The notes under the pieces were generated by a model, which searched no databases, was not told the origin of the DNA, and worked only from the letters and a program-made list of their open reading frames with translations. A stretch of DNA of 64,000 bases from Filibacter tadaridae (GTDB taxonomy: Bacteria; Bacillota; Bacilli; Bacillales_A; Planococcaceae): the NCBI RefSeq assembly GCF_900609045.1, contig NZ_UXAV01000042.1:310001-374000 (forward strand), in the 5' to 3' direction. The translations under genes were made by a program, and so were the position numbers. Every line of letters starts with the position of its first letter. Position 1 is the first letter of the stretch. Below, in pieces: positions 9,467-17,889 of this stretch.

Positions 9467-9600
9467 CAGTTGCTTTCCGTTCCGAGCGGACGCTTTCCGC
9501 GGGCGCGGCTTCAGCCGCATCCCTCGCTACACTCAGTCCAGGGTCTTCAGCTCGCGCTGTTCCCGCAGGAGTCGCCGCTCTCCACTCCAAAAAACTGCAG
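9467..9600. repeat. GC-rich intergenic repeat element (about 130 bp)
   Basis: A 134-bp block between hpaE and the aldolase gene, bounded by CAGTTGC and its near inverse ACTGCAG. It contains GGACGCTTTCCGCGGGCGCG, a GGCTTCAGCCGC inverted repeat and TTCCCGCAGGAGTCGCCGC. Its GC content is far above that of its flanks. I recognise this as a repeat that recurs between genes in many Bacillaceae and Planococcaceae genomes; it can fold extensively. It carries no credible gene. Short plus-strand frames across it (9344-9752) are artefacts of its GC content. Confidence 0.75.
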
Positions 9601-9685
9601 CTACTCAAATAGTATACATACGAAAGTTTTTCAAAAAAATAGCCAAGTTAAACGTGCAATTCTTTAGTACATACTATATAGTTTT

Positions 9686-10609
9686 TTATTTTACAATAGC
9701 TTCTTTGGTTAATATATTAAGTTCGATCAATGATTCGCGTACCTCTTCTTGAATGGCCGCTGAGGGCAATCCCAAAGGTAAACGTAGTTTCGGCGTGATT
9801 TTCCCCATCATGCCGAGTGCGACTTTAACCGGCGCTGGGTTCGTATCCCTGAAAAGGGCATCGTTTAAGGGCATTAATTCGAAATGCAAATCTTGTGCCC
9901 TTGTAACGTCTCCTGCTTCCCACGCATTGTACAGTTCCGCTACTTTTGCCGGCTCAACATTTGCTGTTGCACTAATGAATCCAGCGCCCCCAATTGCAAG
10001 CATCGGGTAACAAAGTAGCTCAATTCCTGAATAGAGCAGGAAGTCCCTACCACAATTCAAGAGGACTCGATTTACATGTTCAAAGTCTTTATTGGCTTCT
10101 TTTACACCGATTATGTTCGGACAATCTTCCACAAGACGTTTCATTGTGCTAACTTCCATATTGACAGCGGAGCGACCCGGGATATTGTAAATTATGATTG
10201 GCGTTGTTACTGAATCCGCTACTGTTTTAAAGTGTTGATATAGGGCTTCCTGATTCGGTCTATTGTAATAGGGAACGATAACCATTGCAGCATCCGCACC
10301 AAGTTCCTCTGCGAACTTTGTAAGTTCCATTGTTTCATCATGATTTGTTGAGCCTGTTCCTGGTGCAAAAAAAACACGATCACCGATTGTTTCTTTTGCC
10401 AGCTCCATTACTTTTTTTCTCTCATCTAGTGTTAGGGAGCTTGGTTCCCCACTCGTCCCTGTAACAGAAATCCCATGACTTCCACTGTCAATTTGCCAAT
10501 TGATTAATTCCACAAATGTTTTTTCGTCAATTGCACCATCTTCTGTGAAGGGGGTGATGACAGGGCAAATTGAGCCCCTCAACTTCTTTTTAGCTTTTTC
10601 GTATGCCAA
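9686..10609 (-). CDS. DapA-family aldolase, probable 4-hydroxyphenylacetate-pathway aldolase
   Basis: A dihydrodipicolinate synthase/N-acetylneuraminate lyase superfamily TIM barrel (307 aa). The Schiff-base lysine is in IIGVKEAN, the catalytic tyrosine in YNIPGRSA and the carboxylate-binding loop in GTSGEPSS. A role in lysine synthesis is unlikely because it sits inside the hpa cluster. The last pathway step, cleavage of 2,4-dihydroxyhept-2-ene-1,7-dioate to pyruvate and succinic semialdehyde, is otherwise unassigned here, and a pyruvate-forming class I aldolase fits. Start is TTG at 10609 with AGGAAGGAG upstream. The precise reaction is inferred. Confidence 0.8.
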   Translation of the reverse strand: MAYEKAKKKLRGSICPVITPFTEDGAIDEKTFVELINWQIDSGSHGISVTGTSGEPSSLTLDERKKVMELAKETIGDRVFFAPGTGSTNHDETMELTKFAEELGADAAMVIVPYYNRPNQEALYQHFKTVADSVTTPIIIYNIPGRSAVNMEVSTMKRLVEDCPNIIGVKEANKDFEHVNRVLLNCGRDFLLYSGIELLCYPMLAIGGAGFISATANVEPAKVAELYNAWEAGDVTRAQDLHFELMPLNDALFRDTNPAPVKVALGMMGKITPKLRLPLGLPSAAIQEEVRESLIELNILTKEAIVK

Positions 10610-10695
10610 TCGAATCGACTCCTTCCTAGTACTAACAAAATTATTGTATTGAATCTAGTTTTCGAAACGTATTTTCCTAAATGCGGTTCATTCTA

Positions 10696-11199
10696 TTATT
10701 CCTTTAGGTCCTCTAGTTCCTTTAGTTCACGATACTTCCCCTTGCTAAATACTAATGGATCCTTTTGTTGAAGCTTCACGCCCGTTACATGACCGATGAA
10801 AATTGTATGGTCGCCCACTACATAATCACTGTGCAATTCACACGTTACAACTGCCAATGATTCCTCAAGTGTTGGCAATCCCTTATAGTTTAGGAATGTA
10901 AATTCAGATTCCAAATTAAGCTGCCCAGAAAACTGTTTCGACTCAGTTAGTTGGTCAGATGAAAGGATATTAACAGCAAATTGTTTGGCCTCTTTTATAT
11001 GCTGATGCATTCTTGCATTTTCACCGATGCTAATGGCGATAAGTTTTGGTTTTAAAGAGACGGACATAAACGCATTCGCAGTCATGCCATGTACCTCTTC
11101 GGCATTTTCTGTTGTTATAACTGTTACGCCAGTTGCAAAACTTCCCATCGCATTTCGGAATAAGCGATCATCAATCCCATGATCTACTAGCCGCATCAT
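10696..11199 (-). CDS. hpaC: Flavin reductase, probable 4-hydroxyphenylacetate 3-monooxygenase reductase
   Basis: A 167-residue member of the flavin-reductase-like domain family, with FRNAMGSFATGVTVIT at the N-terminus, the typical opening of HpaC-type NAD(P)H:flavin oxidoreductases, and a C-terminal GDHTIFIGHV strand. It would supply reduced FAD to the HpaB oxygenase encoded 40 nt upstream. AAAGGGGA precedes the ATG. Assignment to HpaC rests on the family and on adjacency to hpaB. Confidence 0.87.
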   Translation of the reverse strand: MMRLVDHGIDDRLFRNAMGSFATGVTVITTENAEEVHGMTANAFMSVSLKPKLIAISIGENARMHQHIKEAKQFAVNILSSDQLTESKQFSGQLNLESEFTFLNYKGLPTLEESLAVVTCELHSDYVVGDHTIFIGHVTGVKLQQKDPLVFSKGKYRELKELEDLKE

Positions 11200-11239
11200 T
11201 TATTCCCCTTTCTACTTTTGATTCGTTCTTACCTATCCT

Positions 11240-12724
11240 TCATGTTAATATGCCTGCCTCTTTCTTTGTCCGGTTTAAGAAATTCGTCACCATATCTTTA
11301 TAAGGTTGCTTATCGAATCCATCGTAATAGGCATTCGACATTCTTACTGGATCCCCAAAGAAGTAATATTCATAAAGGGCCTGGCGATTACCGAATGCAC
11401 TGATGGAAATATCCCAGGCTAAGCGGAATAATTGTACCTTTTCTTCGCCGTTTATATTTGCCCCTTGCGTATAACGATGAACTAATGGACCGACATCTGT
11501 ATTGCTGAAGTCTGCTTCAGTTGGTAGTGCCATTAATCCCGATGCACCCAAGATTTTAATGATTTCATTCATTCGTTGGTACATTTTAGGGAACCAGTTC
11601 CGTGCTGCGTTTAATGGTTCAAAATCGGGTGTCATATTGCCATATTGATCAATCTTGGCATTGTGTTCCGATTTATATAGGTGTGAACGCATCACTTCCA
11701 AAATAACCATTATTTCACTTGCCTTTTCCTTAACATGCATGAATTTATCAATACCGATTGCTTCCATCATACTGACGACAACGCCTAAAATGAACTCCGT
11801 TTTCACTACGTTTTTAGCGATGACCTGATGCGTCATATGTATAACCGCATTAGTCTCACTATACGTACGATTGCATATATCGGTACTTTCACTAACAAAC
11901 ACTCTTTCCCATGGAACAAATACATCTTCGAAAGAAATGATTGCATCACTTTCATCAAAGCGAGCTCCTAATGGATGATCCCATTTACTTTTTCCATAGT
12001 CGAAAGATTCACGGGATAGGAACTTTAAACCGGGTGTGTTATTCGGAATAGCAAATGCAAACGCAAATGGATCATCCGTAGTTCCCGGTGTTCTATTAAT
12101 AGTTGAAGGAAAAACAACGAGTTCATCAGTAATACCACCGAGTGTCGCTAAGAGACGACAGCCATTCACGGTAATACCATCGGTTGTCTTTTTCGTAATG
12201 CGCGCAGATAGAAAGGGATCTTTTTGTTCCGCTTGCGTTAGCATCGACCTGTTCACCTGTGGATGAATTAATGTATGCGTTAAGCTGATATCATTTTCAC
12301 GTGCATATTCATAGTAGTTTGCAGCGTTTTTGGCAAATTGATCGCTACCACCGCCTTCTTGGGCAAAAAATTGACTTGCTGTACCAAATGCCATAATACT
12401 AGTATTCAAATAGTCAGGGGAACGCCCCATCATTCCACCGGAAAAGGAGGCCCATTCAGTATGCATTTCACGTCTTTTGAATAAATCTTCTTTCGTTTTT
12501 GGTGCAATAAATGAAAGGCCCACTTTTTTTCCGGATGTCGGTGATGTATAGAGCATTTTCTCAGGCTTCTCGTGTTGCAGATCATAAAGGCCAGCGACAC
12601 TTTCCACTACATTTTTAAATGCAGGATGCGTTGTGACATTATCCACTTTTTCTCCATGAATCCATACCTCCGTATTCCGTGCTTTAATACCTTCAATGTA
12701 CTCTTTCCCCGTTCGTGCGCCCAT
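11240..12724 (-). CDS. hpaB: 4-hydroxyphenylacetate 3-monooxygenase, oxygenase subunit
   Basis: FADH2-using oxygenase (494 aa) that ortho-hydroxylates 4-hydroxyphenylacetate to 3,4-dihydroxyphenylacetate, the substrate of HpaD. The acyl-CoA-dehydrogenase-like fold is recognisable from TGKEYIEGI at the N-terminus, the central DHPLGARFDESDA / FEDVFVPWERVF segments and the C-terminal GDPVRMSNAYYDGFDK. Length and motifs match the HpaB/PheA1 family. A GGAGGG site lies 6 nt before the ATG. A 175-bp leader separates it from hpaF and contains two inverted repeats, so it probably has its own promoter. Confidence 0.94.
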   Translation of the reverse strand: MGARTGKEYIEGIKARNTEVWIHGEKVDNVTTHPAFKNVVESVAGLYDLQHEKPEKMLYTSPTSGKKVGLSFIAPKTKEDLFKRREMHTEWASFSGGMMGRSPDYLNTSIMAFGTASQFFAQEGGGSDQFAKNAANYYEYARENDISLTHTLIHPQVNRSMLTQAEQKDPFLSARITKKTTDGITVNGCRLLATLGGITDELVVFPSTINRTPGTTDDPFAFAFAIPNNTPGLKFLSRESFDYGKSKWDHPLGARFDESDAIISFEDVFVPWERVFVSESTDICNRTYSETNAVIHMTHQVIAKNVVKTEFILGVVVSMMEAIGIDKFMHVKEKASEIMVILEVMRSHLYKSEHNAKIDQYGNMTPDFEPLNAARNWFPKMYQRMNEIIKILGASGLMALPTEADFSNTDVGPLVHRYTQGANINGEEKVQLFRLAWDISISAFGNRQALYEYYFFGDPVRMSNAYYDGFDKQPYKDMVTNFLNRTKKEAGILT

Positions 12725-12809
12725 TCCATTCCCTCCTCATTTTTGCTAAACGAAAGCTATTTGTATTAATGTTATTGCTTTCAATCTCTAATCCTATAGA
12801 AAGGTCTAT

Positions 12810-12869
12810 AACATTTGAAATGTTGCAAATTCCTTATATATAATCATATGATGAATCATATATGATTAT
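12810..12869. promoter_or_regulatory. Inverted repeats upstream of hpaB (candidate operators)
   Basis: Two palindromic sites lie 85-145 bp before hpaB. AACATTTGAAATGTT (12810-12824) is a perfect 7+7 palindrome. ATAATCATAT ... ATATGATTAT (about 12839-12869) surrounds the perfect 12-mer ATCATATATGAT (12855-12866). They are typical in size for a repressor or activator dimer. No regulator gene is in the cluster, so the binding protein is unknown. Confidence 0.45.
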
Positions 12870-12899
12870 AAGCGTTCGTTTAAGCTGTCCTGGCATTCG

Positions 12900-13289
12900 C
12901 TACTCTTTTTTAAACCGGGCATGAATATTATTTTGCTTATACGAACCTGACTCACTAAATTCGTATAATTCCATAGAGAGTGCTAAATAGCGCTTTGACA
13001 TGATTATTGAAAAGTGGTCTTTAATTACTTCAAAAAGTGCTTCACAAACTTCTTTTTTTACTTCTTCCGAGCGTCCTGCACCAATTTTCAATACTGCGTG
13101 GACGAATGCGTCGTTTTCTGCACCATCAGCCATACGATAATCCTTTAGTTCGATTGCCCTTGAACGTATACCACCTATCGGAAAAATTGTGTGTCGGGCA
13201 ATCAGTATTTCATGAACCTTTTCAAATAATTCCACAATGTTCATTTCATCTTTAATATTATCCGTGTATTCAACAATAAAATGCGGCAA
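12900..13289 (-). CDS. hpaF: 5-carboxymethyl-2-hydroxymuconate delta-isomerase
   Basis: Tautomerase-superfamily isomerase (129 aa) that shifts the double bond of 5-carboxymethyl-2-hydroxymuconate before the HpaG decarboxylation. The start is TTG at 13289, with AGGAGGGA 7 nt upstream, so the protein begins M-PHFIVEYTDN. After Met removal this leaves the N-terminal proline that is the catalytic base of the superfamily. A longer frame from 13340 would bury that proline and overlaps hpaG. It lies 13 nt after the decarboxylase gene and ends the hpaG-hpaG-hpaF unit. Confidence 0.9.
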   Translation of the reverse strand: MPHFIVEYTDNIKDEMNIVELFEKVHEILIARHTIFPIGGIRSRAIELKDYRMADGAENDAFVHAVLKIGAGRSEEVKKEVCEALFEVIKDHFSIIMSKRYLALSMELYEFSESGSYKQNNIHARFKKE

Positions 13290-13302
13290 AAAGATATCCC
13301 TC

Positions 13303-14070
13303 CTACATTTGGTTGCTAATTGAAAAAGCTTCATCTCCAATGATTGTATTGACTAACCTACCAACCCCTTCGATTTCTGTGACAACAACATCCCCGACAA
13401 TCGTATCAACAGAACCTTTAGGTGTCCCCGTAAGAATGACATCATTTTCACTCAGTGTCATAAAGCTGCTTAAATACGAAATAAGAGCCGGAATATCAAA
13501 AATCATATCCGCTGTCGTTCCTTCTTGAACAAGTTTGCCATTCACATAGGTTTTTACTGTTAAATTCATAGGGTCAGGAATATCTTCAGCATCAACAATC
13601 CACGGACCCATTGGTGTACACGTATCCCGGTTTTTCACGCGTAAATTTGGCCGATAATAGTTTTCCAGATAGTCTCTAATCGCGTAGTCGTTGGCGATAC
13701 TGTACCCTTTCACATAGTTGTAGGCTTCTTCTTTATTAACATTTTTTGCTGTTTCGCCTATAATTACAGCTAACTCACATTCGTAGTGCATATACGTAAC
13801 ATCTGCTGGGCGCCGCGTAAAAGCTTGATGACCAATAAATGTATTCGGCCCTTTTAAAAAAACAAGCGGTTCCGATGGCGGTGTAAATGCAAGTTCTGCT
13901 GCATGATCTGCATAATTCAGCCCTAATGCAAAAACGGTTCGCGGTTCAATTGGCGTCAGCCATTGTGCCTTTCCTTCTTCAATAATTCGGCCATCATCTA
14001 ATTTAAGCCGGCCATCCCAGTCGATTGCTTCGTGGATAGCACCGCCATAGGCTACTCGAGCCTTTTTCAT
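13303..14070 (-). CDS. hpaG: Fumarylacetoacetase-family decarboxylase/isomerase of the hpa pathway (HpaG C-terminal-half homologue)
   Basis: A 255-residue FAH-fold protein. The metal-binding set is visible in MHYECELAVIIG (Glu-x-Glu) and ANDYAIRDY (Asp), and ILTGTPKGS is the conserved loop. In enteric bacteria HpaG is one polypeptide of two FAH repeats; here the repeats are separate genes, and this one corresponds to the half carrying the ExE...D metal site. Expected reaction: decarboxylation of 5-oxopent-3-ene-1,2,5-tricarboxylate and isomerisation to 2-oxohept-3-enedioate. It overlaps its partner gene by 4 nt. AGGAATGTGAT precedes the ATG. Confidence 0.87.
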   Translation of the reverse strand: MKKARVAYGGAIHEAIDWDGRLKLDDGRIIEEGKAQWLTPIEPRTVFALGLNYADHAAELAFTPPSEPLVFLKGPNTFIGHQAFTRRPADVTYMHYECELAVIIGETAKNVNKEEAYNYVKGYSIANDYAIRDYLENYYRPNLRVKNRDTCTPMGPWIVDAEDIPDPMNLTVKTYVNGKLVQEGTTADMIFDIPALISYLSSFMTLSENDVILTGTPKGSVDTIVGDVVVTEIEGVGRLVNTIIGDEAFSISNQM

Positions 14071-14858
14071 ATCACATTCCTCCGCCCTATATCCATTTCC
14101 GCAACAACAATGTTTTCTAAACTGCCGATACCTTCGATTTCAATCCGGATTGTATCTTCCACATACGCGAGTGGTGCGTGCTCAGGGACCCCAACAAGAA
14201 GCACGTCACCTGGGCTCAATGTCATGAACTCCGTTACATCCGCCAGTAAACGGGAGATGGGACGAATTAGGTTCGATGTTGAGTTTTCCTGTTGGAGTTT
14301 TTCATTAATGAATACACGGATTGTTAAATCATCCGGGTCTTCCACTTCGTGATAATCGATGATCCAAGGACCCATCGAACAAAATCCGTCGCGTGCATTA
14401 TGTTGAACAGCTGGACGAAATATACTTTCATGCGGCACGCTTACATCATTCACAATCGTATAACCCGCTATATAATCCATAGCTGTAGCCTCATCTATTT
14501 CGCTTGCTCGTTTGCCAATCACAAGGCCAAGCGCTGCACCTATTTTAAGCTTATCCATCCCTGTCGGCATTAGGATTTCCGCCCCGAAATGATTGAATGT
14601 ATTTGCTGGTTTAATATAGAGTACTGGAGCAATAGGTGGAGATTGATAAGGTTTTTCGTGGACTGCGCCTCCTAATAATTCAAGTTCTCCTTTATAATTT
14701 AGTAATGTACCGAAAACTGTTCCATTGATGGGATTAAAAAGTTGCAAGTCACTTGCATGGATTGCATTATCATTCATAAAAATTGTATTTGTTTTTATGT
14801 TGACTTCCACTGTTTGTAATTCATTTGATCCAACGGCTTTAATCTTTGCCTTAGTCAC
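14067..14858 (-). CDS. hpaG: Fumarylacetoacetase-family protein of the hpa pathway (HpaG N-terminal-half homologue)
   Basis: A 263-residue FAH-fold protein matching the N-terminal half of enteric HpaG: KPYQSPPIAPVLYIKPANTF, then AGYTIVNDVSVPHES and ARDGFCSMGPW. It is translationally coupled to the following gene (4-nt overlap), so the two probably form a heteromeric HpaG. In the Glu-x-Glu position it reads IGAALGLVIGK, so the metal ligands are not obvious and this half may be structural. Start is GTG at 14858 with GAGGGGTG upstream. It is the first gene of the hpaGGF unit. Confidence 0.84.
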   Translation of the reverse strand: MTKAKIKAVGSNELQTVEVNIKTNTIFMNDNAIHASDLQLFNPINGTVFGTLLNYKGELELLGGAVHEKPYQSPPIAPVLYIKPANTFNHFGAEILMPTGMDKLKIGAALGLVIGKRASEIDEATAMDYIAGYTIVNDVSVPHESIFRPAVQHNARDGFCSMGPWIIDYHEVEDPDDLTIRVFINEKLQQENSTSNLIRPISRLLADVTEFMTLSPGDVLLVGVPEHAPLAYVEDTIRIEIEGIGSLENIVVAEMDIGRRNVI

Positions 14859-14979
14859 TCATTTCACCCCTCTGATTATCGGTCGATATTTCAACTGTCA
14901 ACTACCTATATTTCCCGAGAAATACCGACTGTATCGTGCAAAAAACGCCATTCCTATAGAGTGAAACAAATTATCACCC

Positions 14980-15032
14980 ATAAAAAAAGACGCCCTGTAC
15001 GCTTAACTAGTCGTATGGTTGTCTTTTTTTAT
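14980..15032 (-). terminator. Terminator of the TrpXYZ-type ABC operon
   Basis: Imperfect hairpin with AAAAAAAGAC and GTCTTTTTTT arms, 17 nt after the ATPase stop codon and T-rich on both sides. The central part of the stem is mismatched, so the call is moderate. Confidence 0.5.
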
Positions 15033-15048
15033 ATTGCATCGTTTCCAT

Positions 15049-15852
15049 CTAAACGGATAATAATGCTTTGTCACTTGTTAGTTTTTCACCACGAATTCGT
15101 TGAAATTCATCCATCAATGCAGGGATTGTCAATTGTTGTTTCTCTTCAAATCCAATTTCCAAAATGATCTGCCCTTTATCCATCATAATTAGGCGATTCC
15201 CCAAATCCAATGCTTGTTGCATATTGTGTGTAATCATTAGTGTGGTTAACTGATCTTTTTCAACTAGTAGTTTCGTTAAATTCGTGATGAGTTCTGCTCT
15301 GGAAGGATCGAGTGCTGCGGTATGCTCATCCAATAGTAAAATGGACGGTTGTGTGAAGGTAGCCATCAAGAGAGACAACGCTTGCCTTTCACCACCCGAA
15401 AGCATACCGACTTTTGCATTCAAACGGTTTTCTAAATTTAAATGCAGCGTTTCAAGTGAAGTACGGAAAAACTCTCGCCTCTTCCTATCTACACCTTTCC
15501 TAAAGCGCCTCTTTTTGTTACGGGAGTAAGCCATGGCAAGGTTTTCTTCGATTGTCATTGATGGTGCTGTACCTGCCATCGGGTCTTGGAAAACCCTACC
15601 AATCATTTGGGACCGTTTATATTCCGGTAATTTTGTAACATTTCTTTCTGCAATTTCTATTTCACCAAAGTCTGGAGAAAGGGCCCCAGAAATCATATTT
15701 AACATTGTCGATTTACCAGCACCGTTACTGCCTATTACCGTTACGAAATCCCCTGGACTTAAATGCAGGTTAATTTGATCTAACGCAATTTTTTCGTCCG
15801 GTGTTGCTTCATTGAATAATTTATTAATCTGATTGAGTTTCAGCAACACCAT
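15049..15852 (-). CDS. TrpXYZ-type ABC transporter, ATP-binding protein
   Basis: ABC ATPase (267 aa) with Walker A GSNGAGKST, signature MLSGGERQ, Walker B ILLLDEHTAALDP and H-loop LMITHN. The Walker B region reads DEHTAALDP rather than DEPTSALDP, a feature of this subfamily. The gene overlaps the permease gene by 29 nt. The ribosome site GGAGGAA is close to the ATG at 15852; GTG 15849 or TTG 15846 are possible alternatives. It works with the permease and binding protein encoded just upstream. Confidence 0.9.
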   Translation of the reverse strand: MVLLKLNQINKLFNEATPDEKIALDQINLHLSPGDFVTVIGSNGAGKSTMLNMISGALSPDFGEIEIAERNVTKLPEYKRSQMIGRVFQDPMAGTAPSMTIEENLAMAYSRNKKRRFRKGVDRKRREFFRTSLETLHLNLENRLNAKVGMLSGGERQALSLLMATFTQPSILLLDEHTAALDPSRAELITNLTKLLVEKDQLTTLMITHNMQQALDLGNRLIMMDKGQIILEIGFEEKQQLTIPALMDEFQRIRGEKLTSDKALLSV

Positions 15853-16873
15853 TTCCTCCTTTCAAAGGTGAAATTCGTTGTTCTGCTAGTCGTTCTGCAT
15901 GACGTTTGGCTTTTCTAGTTTTCTCCCTTTTCTTTTCAAAGTATTGCGGTAAGATCAATGCTCCGATTACAATTACAGCGGTGATCAACTTCATATCCCC
16001 CGTGTCAAGAAATTCCACTCGAAGTGCAAGACCGAGTACGATTCGATAAATGACAGCCCCTGCAATAACAGCAATAGTTGTTCTGACAATCGTTTTTGTA
16101 CCGAAAATGGCCTCACCGATAATAACCGAAGCTAAACCAATAATAATCATTCCAATTCCCATTCCAATATCAGCAAACCTGCTATACTGCGCAATTAGAG
16201 CTCCTGAAAAGGCTACAAGTGCATTTGAAAAGCCAAGACCTACAATGACCAATGTATCTGTATTCGCTGATAAACTGCGAATCATTTTTTTATTATCACC
16301 GGTAGCTCTTATCGCAAGACCCACTTCGGTTCTCAAGAACCAATCGACAATGAATTTAATAATAAAAACGATAATTGTCATGATGAACAAAGTACCCCAT
16401 GTGGAAGGCAAAAATTGAACACCTAGCAGACTAAAAAAGTTATTTATCGCTGTATCGATTCCTAAAGAACCCCAAAATGATTGAAATTGAATAAACATCG
16501 TTTCAGCATTCAACAAAGGAATATTCGGTCGACCAATTGAGTTAGGAGATGTCAGGCCCATAATGCGTAGATTTATTGAATATAGAGCGATCATCATCAG
16601 AATCCCGGCTAAAAGTGCGTTGATTTTTCCTTTTGTATGTAGGAGGCCGGTAACACACCCGGCAAGAAAACCGATGACAATGGCTACTGCTGTAGCTGCT
16701 ACCGGATGATATCCAAAGATTATCATTGTGGCAGCAACTCCAGCCCCTGTTACAAAACTCCCATCAACTGTTAAATCGGGGAAATCTAGCACTCGAAATG
16801 AAATATACACGCCGAGTGCCATAATTGCATAGATGATTCCTTGCTCTACAGATCCGAATATAGATGCAAACAT
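15824..16873 (-). CDS. TrpXYZ-type ABC transporter, permease
   Basis: Permease of the branched-chain-amino-acid-like (LivH/RbsC) superfamily, 349 aa, with about eight to nine hydrophobic helices and the conserved DFPDLTVDGSF and RATGDNKKMIRSL segments. The latter is the cytoplasmic loop that contacts the ATPase. AGGAGGTGG precedes the ATG. Members of this three-gene family include TrpXYZ of streptococci, proposed to carry tryptophan or related compounds. Position between the hpa and phenylalanine dehydrogenase operons suggests an aromatic substrate. Confidence 0.9.
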   Translation of the reverse strand: MFASIFGSVEQGIIYAIMALGVYISFRVLDFPDLTVDGSFVTGAGVAATMIIFGYHPVAATAVAIVIGFLAGCVTGLLHTKGKINALLAGILMMIALYSINLRIMGLTSPNSIGRPNIPLLNAETMFIQFQSFWGSLGIDTAINNFFSLLGVQFLPSTWGTLFIMTIIVFIIKFIVDWFLRTEVGLAIRATGDNKKMIRSLSANTDTLVIVGLGFSNALVAFSGALIAQYSRFADIGMGIGMIIIGLASVIIGEAIFGTKTIVRTTIAVIAGAVIYRIVLGLALRVEFLDTGDMKLITAVIVIGALILPQYFEKKREKTRKAKRHAERLAEQRISPLKGGNGVAETQSD

Positions 16874-16890
16874 GTAGAACCACCTCCTAG

Positions 16891-17889
16891 TTAATCACTG
16901 AATTCAGCATTCCATGCGTCTTTAATGTCAAGACCAAGCGTATCAGCCGTGTCTTTGTTCATAATAAGCTTTAATTTTTGTGGTATTTGAACAGGTAAAT
17001 CAGCGGGCTTCTTTTCACCTTTTAAAATCTTTACTGCCATTTCTCCTGCTTCGTATCCAATATCAAAGTATTCGAATCCATATGCGGCTAAGCCACCACG
17101 TTTTACAGAGTCGAACTCACCGACCATCATCGGAATTTTATTTTCGTTTGCAACAGAAATAACAGATTCAAGTGCTGAAACAACCGTATTATCAGTAATG
17201 ATATACATTGAATCTACTTTACCGAGAAGTGATTCAGTCGCTTGTTTTACATCTGCAGAAGTTGAAACAGAAGCTTCTTCAACAGTCATATCCATGTCTT
17301 TCAACATCTCTTTAACAGAATCCACTTGAGCACGAGAATTTTGTTCACCTGCGTTAAACACCATTCCAACACTTTTTGCATCTAATTCTTCTTTAAGGAA
17401 CTTCATTGTATTGGAGATTGCATCTGGATGAGCATCTATTGTGCCTGTTATATTGCCGCCCGGACTTTCCATGGATTCAACGAGCTCCGCACCTACTGCA
17501 TCGGTCACTGAAGTGAAAATGATTGGAATTTCAGTGGTTGCGCTTGCTGCTGCCTGCGCGCTAGGTGTTGAATTGGCAAATATAAGGTCCACACCTGAAC
17601 TGACAAGGTTGGTCGCGATTGTCGTATTGGCGCTGTTATCTCCCTGTGCAATTTGCACGTCGTATTCTGCGTCTATCCCTGCATCTTCCAGGGCCTTTTT
17701 AAAACCGTCATAAGCTGCATTTAAAGATGGGTGTTCCACAATTTGGCTGACTCCAATTTTATATTTCTTTGAAGAAGCATCTTTCCCTTGACTTTTCCCT
17801 TGATTATCCCCTTCGCCACTGCCACATGCCCCAAGAATTAACGCAGTACTAAAAATAACAACCGCCATTTTCCTCCAACTGATTTTCAT
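16891..17889 (-). CDS. TrpX-type ABC transporter substrate-binding lipoprotein
   Basis: ABC substrate-binding protein of the PF04392 type (332 aa). Signal peptide with lipobox ILGACGS (Cys22), followed by YKIGVSQIVEHPSLNAAYDG, the typical start of this family. The NSTPSAQAA and ITDNTVVSAL strands correspond to the ligand-binding hinge. It is the first gene of the operon with GAGAGGGGAA before the ATG. The family has been linked to tryptophan/tyrosine-like substrates, so import of aromatic amino or keto acids is a reasonable inference here. Confidence 0.88.
   Translation of the reverse strand: MKISWRKMAVVIFSTALILGACGSGEGDNQGKSQGKDASSKKYKIGVSQIVEHPSLNAAYDGFKKALEDAGIDAEYDVQIAQGDNSANTTIATNLVSSGVDLIFANSTPSAQAAASATTEIPIIFTSVTDAVGAELVESMESPGGNITGTIDAHPDAISNTMKFLKEELDAKSVGMVFNAGEQNSRAQVDSVKEMLKDMDMTVEEASVSTSADVKQATESLLGKVDSMYIITDNTVVSALESVISVANENKIPMMVGEFDSVKRGGLAAYGFEYFDIGYEAGEMAVKILKGEKKPADLPVQIPQKLKLIMNKDTADTLGLDIKDAWNAEFSD

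Noticed and set aside
9344-9752. Two plus-strand frames of about 100 codons between hpaE and the aldolase gene
   Set aside because: They run through the GC-rich intergenic repeat and give low-complexity Arg/Ser/Pro-rich translations without ribosome sites.
9686-10609. Lysine-biosynthetic DapA
   Set aside because: It lies inside the hpa cluster, far from any lysine gene, and the pathway needs a pyruvate-releasing aldolase here.
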